DNA of 64,000 nucleotides, taken from the NCBI RefSeq assembly GCF_008000935.1, contig NZ_CP042831.1, positions 2,728,001-2,792,000 on the forward strand. The letters are read 5' to 3'. This DNA comes from Flavobacterium alkalisoli. Its GTDB lineage: Bacteria; Bacteroidota; Bacteroidia; Flavobacteriales; Flavobacteriaceae. Position numbers and translations under genes: made by a program. Positions 19,673 to 28,185 of the stretch are shown piece by piece. The notes beneath the pieces were generated by a model that was given only the letters and a program-made list of their open reading frames with translations, did not search any database and was not told where the DNA came from. Within the stretch, counting starts at the first letter, position 1. Each line of letters begins with the position of its first letter.

Positions 19673-21577
19673 ATGAGTAAAATAATCGGAATTGACTTAG
19701 GAACAACCAACTCGTGTGTAGCCGTAATGGAAGGTAACGAGCCTGTAGTTATTCCTAATGCTGAAGGAAAAAGAACAACGCCATCGGTTATAGCATTTGT
19801 AGAAGGTGGCGAAATTAAGGTGGGTGACCCTGCAAAACGTCAGGCTGTTACTAACCCTACTAAGACAATATCATCCATAAAACGTTTTATGGGTAATAAA
19901 TTCTCTGAAAGTTCAAAAGAAGCAGGTAACGTTCCTTATAAAGTGATGAAAGGTGATAATGATACTCCTCGTGTAGATATCGACGGACGCCTTTACACAC
20001 CGCAGGAGCTTTCTGCAATGACACTTCAGAAAATGAAGAAAACTGCTGAGGATTACCTTGGACAAACAGTAACTGAAGCGGTTATTACAGTACCGGCTTA
20101 CTTTAACGATGCACAGCGTCAGGCTACTAAAGAGGCTGGTGAAATTGCAGGACTTAAAGTAAGAAGGATTATAAACGAGCCTACAGCGGCTGCTCTTGCT
20201 TACGGTCTTGACAAAAGTGGTAAAGACCAAAAGATTGCCGTATATGACCTTGGTGGTGGTACATTTGATATCTCTATCCTTGAGTTAGGTGACGGTGTAT
20301 TTGAAGTACTTTCTACTAACGGTGATACTCACCTTGGTGGTGATGATTTCGACCAGGTAATTATAGACTGGTTAGCAAACGAATTTAATAGTGAAGAAGG
20401 TGTAGACCTGCGTAAAGATGCTATGGCATTACAGCGTTTAAAAGAGGCTGCAGAGAAAGCTAAGATCGAGCTTTCTTCTTCTACACAAACTGAAATAAAC
20501 TTACCATATGTTACTGCTACTGCAAGCGGACCTAAGCACCTTGTAAAAACACTTACAAGAGCTAAGTTTGAGCAACTTGCTGACGATTTAGTACAGCGTT
20601 CTATGAAACCTGTTGCTAAAGCTTTACAGGATGCAGGTTTATCTAAATCAGATATTGATGAGGTAATCCTTGTGGGTGGTTCTACACGTATCCCAAGAAT
20701 ACAGGAAGAAGTAGAGAAATTCTTTGGTAAAAAACCTTCTAAAGGTGTTAACCCGGACGAGGTTGTGGCAATTGGTGCTGCTATCCAGGGTGGTGTATTA
20801 ACAGGTGACGTTAAAGACGTACTTCTGTTAGACGTTACTCCGCTTTCATTAGGTATCGAGACTATGGGTGGTGTTATGACTAAATTAATTGAGGCTAACA
20901 CAACTATCCCAACTAAAAAATCTCAGGTATTCTCTACAGCGGCAGATAATCAGCCATCTGTAGAAATCCACGTGTTACAGGGTGAAAGGCCAATGGCTCA
21001 GGATAATAAGACTATCGGTCGTTTCCACTTAGACGGTATTCCGCCTGCACAAAGAGGTGTACCTCAAATTGAAGTAACATTTGATATTGATGCTAACGGT
21101 ATCATTAAAGTATCTGCTACAGATAAAGGTACTGGTAAATCACACGATATCCGTATCGAGGCTTCTTCAGGATTAACTCAGGAAGAAATCGAAAGAATGC
21201 GTCAGGAAGCAGAAGCTAATGCTGATGCCGATAAAGCAGCGAAAGAAAAAGTAGACAAGCTAAACGAAGCTGATGCTATGATTTTCCAAACTGAAAAACA
21301 GCTTACAGAGTTTGGTGACAAACTATCTGACAGCAACAAGCAGCCAATTCAATCGGCTCTTGAAGAACTTAAAAAAGCTTACGAAACTAAAGATGTAGCT
21401 ACTATCCAACCGGCTCTTGATAAAATCAACGAGGCTTGGAAAAATGCATCTGAGGAAATGTACAAAGCTCAGGCAGAAGGCGGAGCTCAGGGTGGTGCAG
21501 ACCAAGGTCAGCCACAGGGTGATGCTCAGGCAGAAGGCGATAACGTACAGGACGTAGATTTTGAAGAAGTGAAATAA
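19673..21577 (+). CDS. dnaK: Molecular chaperone DnaK (Hsp70)
   Basis: This is the cytoplasmic Hsp70 ATPase that works with DnaJ and GrpE in folding and heat-shock response. The 634 residues show the phosphate-1 motif [10 protein letters not shown] at the N-terminus, phosphate-2 [12 protein letters not shown], the adenosine motif [11 protein letters not shown], the hydrophobic linker [15 protein letters not shown], the substrate-binding domain, and a Gly/Gln-rich tail ending FEEVK. Length and motifs are standard. grpE and dnaJ are not adjacent, so it is transcribed alone up to the terminator at 21614-21645. Upstream are TGTCA repeats and a -24/-12-like promoter. Confidence 0.98.
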   Translation: MSKIIGIDLGTTNSCVAVMEGNEPVVIPNAEGKRTTPSVIAFVEGGEIKVGDPAKRQAVTNPTKTISSIKRFMGNKFSESSKEAGNVPYKVMKGDNDTPRVDIDGRLYTPQELSAMTLQKMKKTAEDYLGQTVTEAVITVPAYFNDAQRQATKEAGEIAGLKVRRIINEPTAAALAYGLDKSGKDQKIAVYDLGGGTFDISILELGDGVFEVLSTNGDTHLGGDDFDQVIIDWLANEFNSEEGVDLRKDAMALQRLKEAAEKAKIELSSSTQTEINLPYVTATASGPKHLVKTLTRAKFEQLADDLVQRSMKPVAKALQDAGLSKSDIDEVILVGGSTRIPRIQEEVEKFFGKKPSKGVNPDEVVAIGAAIQGGVLTGDVKDVLLLDVTPLSLGIETMGGVMTKLIEANTTIPTKKSQVFSTAADNQPSVEIHVLQGERPMAQDNKTIGRFHLDGIPPAQRGVPQIEVTFDIDANGIIKVSATDKGTGKSHDIRIEASSGLTQEEIERMRQEAEANADADKAAKEKVDKLNEADAMIFQTEKQLTEFGDKLSDSNKQPIQSALEELKKAYETKDVATIQPALDKINEAWKNASEEMYKAQAEGGAQGGADQGQPQGDAQAEGDNVQDVDFEEVK

Positions 21578-21613
21578 TTACAGTACTAAGATTTCAGTAC
21601 AAAGTATTAAGAT

Positions 21614-21645
21614 AAAAAACGCCCCGCAACTGCGGGGCGTTTTTG
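21614..21645 (+). terminator. Terminator of dnaK
   Basis: A GC-rich stem, AAAAACGCCCCGC/GCGGGGCGTTTTT, has a 4-nt loop and T-rich flanks. It is strong and could also work on the minus strand. Confidence 0.9.
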
Positions 21646-21709
21646 TTATATTCTATTTTTGATTTAAACGAAAGCTGAATAAAGAATCTGAATTAGATTA
21701 ATAATTAAA

Positions 21710-21747
21710 GAGATTTCTCCATTCCATTTCATTCCGGTCGAAATGAC
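21710..21747. repeat. Dispersed intergenic repeat, copy 2
   Basis: The 38-bp element runs from GAGATTTCTC to TCGAAATGAC in the same orientation as the copy at 165-202, with a diverged centre. It lies between dnaK and the GH5 gene. Confidence 0.65.
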
Positions 21748-21847
21748 AAAACATTCTCATTCATAATTATCTTAACGCTACAGAGTCTAATGCCTGAGCT
21801 TCACTCATGCTTAAATTCAAAATTTAAAATTCATCATTTAGAATAAA

Positions 21848-23086
21848 TTACTCCACGGTAAGTCCAAGTCCTTCAATGTAGCCTTTGTTTTGGAAACAGT
21901 TTTTATACAGGCAGTTTTCAAGAAACTGGTTTAGTGCTTTTTGTGCAGTAGCTCTGTCCGGCATGTTTTCACGTATCTTTTCGTAAGAGCTGCGGTCGCT
22001 TTGCGAGTAGCGTACAATAACCGCATAGTCTTCGGGCATGGTAAAGTTCATTATACCTTTAGTATTGTCCATTTTTTTATATGGCCAAAAACACCAGTTG
22101 ATATTGTTTTGGTCTAACAGCAATCTGAAATCCATAACCCATTCATCGGTATTTTCTCCGGTTTCACCAATGTAAATCGGTACATTGTGCTTATCGCGGA
22201 AATCAACATATTTTTGAATGGCTGCCTGCTCTACATCAAACCAGTATTTGTGGAACTCATAAACAATGTTATCGTCAATAATAGATTCAAATACGTCAAA
22301 GTCACCTGCCCAAACCGATCCGTTTAAGAATATGGTGTGGTCTTTATCTACCGAACGGATGTCTTTTACCATTCGCTGGTATAATGTAAACAGCCTGTGG
22401 TTGTAATCGGGTATCTCCTTGACAAAGTAGTGTGCAAAAGGCTCATTTACCACGTCGTACCCAATAATTATAGGATCTCCTTTATACTTTTTGGCAATCT
22501 TCATCCACACTTCGCTCATTAAGTCCTGAGACGATTTACTGAAAAACAACCACGGATAGCCGTAACTGTCGTCTATATTATCTCCGGTTTGTCCCCCCGG
22601 CGCGCAGTGCATGTCTAAAAGTACATACAGGTTTTCCTGCCTGCACCATTCTATTACACGGTCAAAATATTTAAACCCGGCATTTTGTGTACCCATATAG
22701 GTTTCGTCGGTAAACATTTTGTAGTGAAATGGTAAGCGGATATGATTACAGCCTGTTCTCTTAAGGTATTTAATATCCTCCTGAGTAATGTAATTGTCAA
22801 GATACTTGTGCCAAAAAACGGTAAGGCTGTCCGGACCTATCATTTCATGCAGAAGCTGGTCTATTTGTCTGGGTGCGGCTACTTTACCGGTTTTAAACAT
22901 ATAGCCTTCGGGAACCAGCCAGTTGCCCAGGTTTGTACCTTTTAGTGTGATAGGATTTCCGTTTGGCTCTATAATTTGTGAGCCATTGGTTTTTGCAACT
23001 TTGTTTTTTTGTGCTGTGGCGGGTGAGGTAAATGCCATGCATAAGGCAAATGCCAACAGCACGTTAGAGGTTTTCTTTAAAGTCAT
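21848..23086 (-). CDS. Glycoside hydrolase family 5 (cellulase-type), exported
   Basis: The 412-residue product has a signal peptide (cleavage after PATAQ, about residue 26) and a single GH5 (beta/alpha)8 domain. The acid/base Glu is 215 (DVVNEPFAH) and the nucleophile is Glu308 (IYIGETGEN). The N-terminal GTNLGNWLVPEG motif recalls glucan-active exo/endo-glucanases. It is likely periplasmic or secreted and acts on beta-glucan. There is no carbohydrate-binding module or T9SS tail, and no SusC/D genes are nearby, so it is not in a classical polysaccharide locus. Confidence 0.88.
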   Translation of the reverse strand: MTLKKTSNVLLAFALCMAFTSPATAQKNKVAKTNGSQIIEPNGNPITLKGTNLGNWLVPEGYMFKTGKVAAPRQIDQLLHEMIGPDSLTVFWHKYLDNYITQEDIKYLKRTGCNHIRLPFHYKMFTDETYMGTQNAGFKYFDRVIEWCRQENLYVLLDMHCAPGGQTGDNIDDSYGYPWLFFSKSSQDLMSEVWMKIAKKYKGDPIIIGYDVVNEPFAHYFVKEIPDYNHRLFTLYQRMVKDIRSVDKDHTIFLNGSVWAGDFDVFESIIDDNIVYEFHKYWFDVEQAAIQKYVDFRDKHNVPIYIGETGENTDEWVMDFRLLLDQNNINWCFWPYKKMDNTKGIMNFTMPEDYAVIVRYSQSDRSSYEKIRENMPDRATAQKALNQFLENCLYKNCFQNKGYIEGLGLTVE

Positions 23087-23142
23087 TTAGATGCGTATTA
23101 TTAATAGGCCCTAAAGATAAAGAATATAACTTATGTAAGGGT

Positions 23143-23790
23143 TTACTCTTTTGGTTTGGTTTTTACTTCAACCATACCAACAGCTATTATAGGTCGTAAT
23201 TCTTCAAGAAGTACAGTAAGATCATTCTTGCCAGTAATAATTAGAATCTTCATTGCATGTCCCATACATGCTATATTTATTTCATCGTTAAGAGAAACAT
23301 CAATTTCATAAACACCATTTTTATTTTCAGATGTTTGTGTTTTTTTAGTTACGTTCGTTACAATGGCTTCTTGTAAAAAACCGGTACTGTCTTTTACAGT
23401 AATTTTAATGGTAGTACTTTGTTTAGAAGCTGTTGAATTTGTTTCTTTTACAGGTTTATTCTCAGTTTGAACTACCTTTTGTTTTTCCTGTGCTGTAGCT
23501 TTGTAAGAACCTAAAGTAACAAAGCTTAAAACTCCGGCTGCAACTGCTGTCCAAACTGTGCTTTTTTCTTTTGGGACTACCAAATCCCTATTCAACTGAG
23601 AAGAAGAGAAGCGCCCGCAGAGGTTTTTATTATTGCGTATAGCAATGGCAATTTCCCTGTCGGATGTTTTTGTAAAGTCAATTACATTTTTTTGACATGC
23701 AGTACAAAACTTACCTTTATCGGCAGGAGTCATTTCATCCCATTTTTCATGGCACGGCTGCGGGATTGTTATTTGGATTGGTTTCCTCAT
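23143..23790 (-). CDS. Cys-motif membrane protein with periplasmic domain, paralogue A
   Basis: The 215-residue product begins with a conserved domain of about 60 residues carrying Cys13-His14, Cys29-x2-Cys32 and Cys58 (PADKGKFCTAC; VIDFT; SDREIA). These could bind a metal. A single hydrophobic segment (about 80-98) ends in a signal-peptidase-like ATAQ, followed by a Lys/Thr-rich linker and a small beta domain. No function is known to me. The N-terminal half is nearly identical to the gene 6 bp upstream, which points to tandem duplication, while the C-terminal domains diverge. The hydrophobic segment's position suggests the Cys domain faces the cytoplasm. Confidence 0.75.
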   Translation of the reverse strand: MRKPIQITIPQPCHEKWDEMTPADKGKFCTACQKNVIDFTKTSDREIAIAIRNNKNLCGRFSSSQLNRDLVVPKEKSTVWTAVAAGVLSFVTLGSYKATAQEKQKVVQTENKPVKETNSTASKQSTTIKITVKDSTGFLQEAIVTNVTKKTQTSENKNGVYEIDVSLNDEINIACMGHAMKILIITGKNDLTVLLEELRPIIAVGMVEVKTKPKE

Positions 23791-23796
23791 ATTACA

Positions 23797-24429
23797 TTAA
23801 AGCCAGCGTCCCTTTGTAAAAAGGACTTTACTTTGTTTAGGTGTTTTTAGGATTATGTTTTCTTTCTCTGCACTGGTAACCTCAATCTTTAAAGTCTTTT
23901 TTCCTTTATATTTTAATTTTATTATATCTCCTTTTTTTACGGTAAGAGTGAAGTTCCCTTCAGAATCGGTTTTGGTTTTTATACCAGTATTCTCTATACT
24001 TACTTTGACATTCTTAAGAGGTGTATAAAAATAATCCTTAACATTCCAGCTTATGGTAAATGAACCGGAATCAGAAGTTTCTACTGCATCATTTTTGTTT
24101 TCAAGTTGCTCTATGGGAGTTAATTCCTGAGAGTAACTTTTTGTTGTTCCTATAGCAAAGAAACTTATTACTGCAGCACCGGTTGCACTCCAAAAATTGT
24201 TTTTCTTTGCAGGAACTATAAGGTTCCGGTTTAGTTGACTGTCTAAAAATAAGCCGCATTCATACTTTTTGGATTTGTAAGCCTCGGCAATTTCCCTGTC
24301 GGAAGCTTTTGTAAAGTCAATTACGTTTTTCTGGCAGGCAGCACAAAACCTGCCTTTATCGGCAGGAGTCATTTCATCCCATTTTTCATGGCATGGCTGT
24401 GGTATTGCTATTTGAATTGGTTTGTGCAT
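23797..24429 (-). CDS. Cys-motif membrane protein with carboxypeptidase-regulatory-like domain, paralogue B
   Basis: The 210-residue product has the same N-terminal domain as its neighbour (Cys13, Cys29, Cys32, Cys58 conserved) and the same transmembrane segment (about 78-96). The C-terminal half looks like a CarboxypepD_reg/CNA-B-type beta-sandwich (SDSGSFTI..., TKTDSEGNFTLTV, KKGDIIKLKYKGKK). Such domains often lie at the periplasmic face and contact partners. It is the first gene of a two-gene unit and is divergent from a small membrane protein gene. The function is unknown. Confidence 0.75.
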   Translation of the reverse strand: MHKPIQIAIPQPCHEKWDEMTPADKGRFCAACQKNVIDFTKASDREIAEAYKSKKYECGLFLDSQLNRNLIVPAKKNNFWSATGAAVISFFAIGTTKSYSQELTPIEQLENKNDAVETSDSGSFTISWNVKDYFYTPLKNVKVSIENTGIKTKTDSEGNFTLTVKKGDIIKLKYKGKKTLKIEVTSAEKENIILKTPKQSKVLFTKGRWL

Positions 24430-24542
24430 AAAGTAAATATAAATAAAAAAGCGTTTAATTACTTGGCTTATATCAAGGTAAAATAAGTGTTTATAATTAT
24501 TACTTGATTTACTTTATTTTTGCAGGCAATAAATAAAATTAT

Positions 24543-25052
24543 ATGACTACGGTTAGGAGTAAGTTTAGCGAAGGGACTTTTTCAGTAGGGTTTGTTATGT
24601 TATTAAATCTTGCTTTGACTGCAGCTATGTTCGTTAAATGTATACAAGCGTTTGTATTTTACCCTATAGTAAATAGTATTATAGGTCTTTTACTATTTAT
24701 GTTAATTGTAATATTTCTACTTATCATAAGGCAAATAAAATATATTATAGTAAAGACAGATCGTCTTATTTGTTTTTCTCTGCTTTGCCCTTTTGGCAAA
24801 AGGTTATACTTTAAAAATTTTAAAGGTATAGTGTTAGCAGATGGAGAAGCAAAATCTAGATCTTATGAGGTAATTCATTTCGTGAATAACAGAGGGAGAG
24901 TAACTTTTAAAATTGTAGGATTACGATACAGTAATTATGAAGAAATAAAGGAGGCTATACCGTTAGATATATTAGATAATGACCTCACGTTTATAGATGT
25001 GGTAAAGCTTTTTTTATCCTTTAGGATTAATGTAAATAAAAACAGGCTTTAA
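24543..25052 (+). CDS. Small membrane protein with PH-like C-terminal domain
   Basis: The 169-residue product has two hydrophobic helices (about 18-38 and 43-65) and a C-terminal beta-rich region (about 70-145) resembling bacterial PH-like domains. No family is named with confidence. Its stop codon lies inside the hairpin 25040-25061 that it shares with the convergent NlpC gene. Confidence 0.6.
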   Translation: MTTVRSKFSEGTFSVGFVMLLNLALTAAMFVKCIQAFVFYPIVNSIIGLLLFMLIVIFLLIIRQIKYIIVKTDRLICFSLLCPFGKRLYFKNFKGIVLADGEAKSRSYEVIHFVNNRGRVTFKIVGLRYSNYEEIKEAIPLDILDNDLTFIDVVKLFLSFRINVNKNRL

Positions 25053-25061
25053 AGCCTGTTT
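25040..25061. terminator. Shared bidirectional terminator overlapping two stop codons
   Basis: The perfect palindrome AAACAGGCTTT/AAAGCCTGTTT sits between convergent genes. The TAA of the plus gene (25050-25052) lies at its centre and the TAA of the minus gene (25060-25062) at its right edge. T-rich sequence follows on both strands. Confidence 0.75.
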
Positions 25062-25821
25062 AAATAATCTTTTTTATTACCCTAAGCTTGTGTGTATGCC
25101 TGCGGGTATCAATATTATAAATACCAAGGTGATCCAGCCTGTCTATACGTACTTTGCCGTGCCCGTGTATAATGTAGTTATCTTCCATAATGATACCTAC
25201 ATGTATAATATTACCTTCCTCATTATCAAAAAAGGCAAGGTCGCCCGGTTCACTTTCCTCAATAAAACTTAAGGCTTCTCCCTGAGTTGCCTGTTGTGAT
25301 GCATCACGTTGCAGGTGGTATCCGTTAAGTTTATAAACCATTTGTGTAAAGCCCGAACAGTCTATGCCAAAAGGTGTTTTACCTCCCCATAAGTAAGGAG
25401 CATTAAGATACATAAAGGCTGTTCGCAGCAGGTTTTCCTTTGGGTTAACGCCAGATGTCTTTAAACCTTCAAACGAGAAATTTTCGGTATTGATATCAGG
25501 AAAGTCTAAAAAGGATAAAGAAGTCCCTATAGGAATAGGAACCAGTAAATTGTTTGGTGTGGTAATGTATTCTATCAGGTCGGCATTTAAAACAGCAGGG
25601 CAGGAGGTAAGATTATCGTAATCTGCCTCGGTAATAGTTTTGTACTGTTTGTTGTCTATCCACCCTTTGTAGCCATCATAAGCCAGCTCTATGTGCGACC
25701 ATTTTTCCTTTTGCTGTAAAATTTTAAAATGTTCACCAAATAAAACCTGAGATGTCATTTCACTTCTGTCATTAGCTTCTAAACGAAGAGGGACAATAGC
25801 AAGATTACAAATACCAAACAT
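25060..25821 (-). CDS. NlpC/P60-family cysteine peptidase with SH3 domain (dipeptidyl-peptidase VI-like)
   Basis: The 253-residue product has an N-terminal bacterial SH3 domain (about 5-65) and a C-terminal NlpC/P60 domain (about 130-250). The triad is Cys155 (FGIDCSGF), His207 (NIIHVGI) and His219 (YIIHGHG). There is no signal peptide, as in YkfC/DPP-VI enzymes that cleave gamma-D-glutamyl-diamino acid bonds of recycled muropeptides in the cytoplasm. It lies downstream of the thiolase on the same strand, separated by a large-loop hairpin, so it is probably transcribed separately. Confidence 0.88.
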   Translation of the reverse strand: MFGICNLAIVPLRLEANDRSEMTSQVLFGEHFKILQQKEKWSHIELAYDGYKGWIDNKQYKTITEADYDNLTSCPAVLNADLIEYITTPNNLLVPIPIGTSLSFLDFPDINTENFSFEGLKTSGVNPKENLLRTAFMYLNAPYLWGGKTPFGIDCSGFTQMVYKLNGYHLQRDASQQATQGEALSFIEESEPGDLAFFDNEEGNIIHVGIIMEDNYIIHGHGKVRIDRLDHLGIYNIDTRRHTHKLRVIKKII

Positions 25822-25867
25822 TTATAACTTTTTATTTATGATTTATTATTGGTTGTGTTGCTTTTAC

Positions 25868-25929
25868 TAAAAAAGAAACGCTGCTCCAAGCATAACCACA
25901 AATATAGCGGTTAATTCTGAAGCAGCGTT
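25868..25929 (-). terminator. Terminator after the thiolase gene
   Basis: AACGCTGCT and AGCAGCGTT form a 9-bp stem enclosing 35 nt that contains a smaller inverted repeat. On the minus strand it is followed by TTTCTTTTTTAG. It lies about 55 bp beyond the thiolase stop. Confidence 0.6.
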
Positions 25930-25985
25930 ACATGGTGTAGCTGTTTTCGCAAAAGTTAATAACAGCTTATAAAAATAACCAATTA

Positions 25986-27164
25986 TTATGCACGTTCAAT
26001 AACAATTGCAGAAGCACCACCACCACCATTACAAATAGCGGCAGCTCCGGTTTTTGCATTGTTTTGCTCAAGTACGCTAAGCAGGGTAACAATAATTCTT
26101 GCTCCAGAACATCCCAGAGGGTGACCAAGAGATACTGCACCACCGTTTACGTTTACTTTAGAGGCATCAAGCCCTAATATTTTAGAGTTAGCGATTCCCA
26201 CTACAGAGAAAGCCTCATTAAATTCGAAGAAATCAACATCATCTTTAGTGATACCCGCTTTATCTAATGCTTTTGGTAAAGCTTTAGCCGGAGATGTAGT
26301 AAACCATTTTGGTTCCTGTTCTGCATCTGCATACGATTTGATGTAAGCAAGAGGCTTAAGGCCAAGTTCGTTTGCTTTCTCTTCGCTCATTAATATAAGT
26401 GCAGCAGCACCATCATTAATAGTAGAAGCATTTGCAGCAGTTACAGTTCCGTCTTTAGTAAATACAGCGTTAAGAGAAGGAATCTTGTCTAATTTTACAT
26501 TAGTGTACTCCTCATCTTTAGTAACCATTACAGGCTCACCTCTTCTTTGAGGTACAGCAACCGGAACAACTTCGTTATCAAATTTACCAGCATCCCATGC
26601 AGCTGCAGAGCGCGTGTAAGATTCAATAGCAAAAGCATCCTGTTCTTCTCTTGTAATTTTATATTCTGTAGCACAAAGGTCTGCACATACACCCATTGCA
26701 TTATTGTCATAAGCATCTGTTAGACCGTCTTTTTGTAAACCGTCTACCATAGTAGCAGGACCAAACTTATAACCGTTTCTCATGTGTACATAGTGAGGTA
26801 TAAGGCTCATGTTTTCCATACCACCCGCTACAACTACGTCTGCATCGCCACACATAATGCTTTGAGCACCCTGCATCACAGCTTTCATACCAGATGCACA
26901 TACTTTATTTACTGTAGTAGCAATAACGTTATCTGGTAAACCTGCAAATCTTGATGCCTGTCTTGCCGGAGCCTGACCAACACCTGCCTGTACTACGTTA
27001 CCCATTAATACCTCGTCTACATGCTTAGGGTCTAAGTTTATTTTATCTAAAGCACCTTTAATGGCAGCACCGCCAAGGTGTGCAGCCGATACGGTAGAAA
27101 GAGCCCCCATAAAACTTCCTATTGGAGTTCTTACTGCCGAAACGATTACTACTTTTTTGCTCAT
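25986..27164 (-). CDS. Acetyl-CoA C-acetyltransferase (thiolase)
   Basis: The enzyme condenses two acetyl-CoA to acetoacetyl-CoA or runs the reverse. The 392 residues match the biosynthetic thiolase length. Catalytic Cys89 (NKVCASGMKA), His348 (SLGHPLGCSG) and Cys378 (ICNGGGGAS) are all present. Both N- and C-terminal thiolase domains are complete. No other beta-oxidation gene is adjacent, so its pathway (acetoacetate, isoprenoid precursor or fatty-acid turnover) cannot be fixed from context. Confidence 0.95.
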   Translation of the reverse strand: MSKKVVIVSAVRTPIGSFMGALSTVSAAHLGGAAIKGALDKINLDPKHVDEVLMGNVVQAGVGQAPARQASRFAGLPDNVIATTVNKVCASGMKAVMQGAQSIMCGDADVVVAGGMENMSLIPHYVHMRNGYKFGPATMVDGLQKDGLTDAYDNNAMGVCADLCATEYKITREEQDAFAIESYTRSAAAWDAGKFDNEVVPVAVPQRRGEPVMVTKDEEYTNVKLDKIPSLNAVFTKDGTVTAANASTINDGAAALILMSEEKANELGLKPLAYIKSYADAEQEPKWFTTSPAKALPKALDKAGITKDDVDFFEFNEAFSVVGIANSKILGLDASKVNVNGGAVSLGHPLGCSGARIIVTLLSVLEQNNAKTGAAAICNGGGGASAIVIERA

Positions 27165-27581
27165 TGTATTGTCTTTTGTTTGTTGAAGTTGCGAATTTAA
27201 TGATTTTTTAGTCCAAAAAAAACAAAGTATTTAAAAATAACTAACAATTTACATGATTTGTTAGGAATGATTTTGCTATCTGTGAATTTGATACAATAAA
27301 TGCCTTGCTGTAGCTTTTTCGGATGTTTTTTAACCTGAATTGTGTTTCGTTTTTAATCAGTTTATGAATCATTATTTAAAGGATGATTTTAAAAAAGTAG
27401 GTTTTGTATTACAAAGTAGTCAATAATAAGTGTTTTTTACGTGTTTTATAATACTCGTTACGTATTTTCCACATGGTAAAATCAGTATTAATTGGTATTT
27501 CACACATGGCTTAAAGAAGGGATATTTGCATGTGTATTCTAACGAACAGGTAATACCTGCTCAATTTGAGTTTATGGTGGG

Positions 27582-27608
27582 AAAATCCCTCCTCCCCGGA
27601 GGGATTTT
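27582..27608 (+). terminator. Orphan terminator-like hairpin
   Basis: The 11-bp stem AAAATCCCTCC/GGAGGGATTTT has a TCCCC loop. The plus strand continues TTTATTTT, so it looks like a plus-strand terminator, yet no plus-strand gene ends here. Confidence 0.55.
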
Positions 27609-27677
27609 TATTTTAACTCTCAATTTTTGAATTTAGAAAGTAGTTTTTTATTAATAGATGCAGGATTAAAAATTGCT

Positions 27678-27706
27678 AAAATTCCCCTCCTTACCAGGGG
27701 AATTTT
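27678..27706 (-). terminator. Terminator of osmC
   Basis: The 11-bp stem AAAATTCCCCT/AGGGGAATTTT has a 7-nt loop. It lies about 25 bp after the osmC stop. T-rich tails exist on both strands. Confidence 0.75.
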
Positions 27707-27730
27707 TCGTTTTTAATCCTGTCTTTTTAT

Positions 27731-28147
27731 TTAGGCAAGTACTACATTTAAGCTTATATCTGCATTAATAGCTTTTGATATCGGACAAATCTGTTTTGCT
27801 TTTTGTGCAATTTCTGTAAACTGTTCATTAGTAATACCCGGTACGCTTCCTGTAAGATCTAATACGATTGTTGTAATGGTACCGTCTTCAAATGTTACTT
27901 TAGCTTCGGTATCAAGGTTGTCTGCCGTAAAGCCTGCCTCGTTTAAAAGGAAGCTTAACTGCATGGTAAAACATCCTGAGTGTGCTGCTGCCAGTAGTTC
28001 TTCGGGGTTAGTACCAACACCGTCTGCAAATCTTGTTTTAAAAGATAGTTGTGTGTCGTTTAATACTGTACTTTGAGTTGATACTTTACCTGTACCTTCC
28101 ATTCCTGTACCTTTCCAGTTTGCTGTTGCTTTTCTTGTAAATTTCAT
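27731..28147 (-). CDS. osmC: OsmC-family peroxiredoxin
   Basis: The 138-residue product reduces organic hydroperoxides in the cytoplasm. The two redox cysteines are Cys59 (HSGCFTMQL) and Cys121 (QICPISKAI), spaced as in OsmC/Ohr enzymes. The HSGC motif is closer to OsmC than Ohr. It is 38 bp downstream of an esterase gene and divergent from oxyR, which fits a peroxide-inducible unit. Confidence 0.9.
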   Translation of the reverse strand: MKFTRKATANWKGTGMEGTGKVSTQSTVLNDTQLSFKTRFADGVGTNPEELLAAAHSGCFTMQLSFLLNEAGFTADNLDTEAKVTFEDGTITTIVLDLTGSVPGITNEQFTEIAQKAKQICPISKAINADISLNVVLA

Positions 28148-28185
28148 GATCTTAATATTTAATTGTTATTATTTATTCTTTTTAA

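Larger units (their letters stand above)
27165..27730. other. 566-bp gene-free region with two hairpins and a possible small RNA
   Basis: No convincing coding gene is seen; the open frame at 27430-27630 has no homology feature. Small inverted repeats (CAGGTA/TACCTG near 27547-27559) precede a plus-strand terminator-like hairpin (27582-27608). A second hairpin lies at 27678-27706. The first hairpin has no annotated plus-strand gene upstream, so it may end a small transcript. Confidence 0.35.

Noticed and set aside
27430..27630. 66-codon open frame between thiolase and osmC
   Set aside because: No protein-like features; it crosses the terminator hairpin at 27582-27608 and looks like chance.
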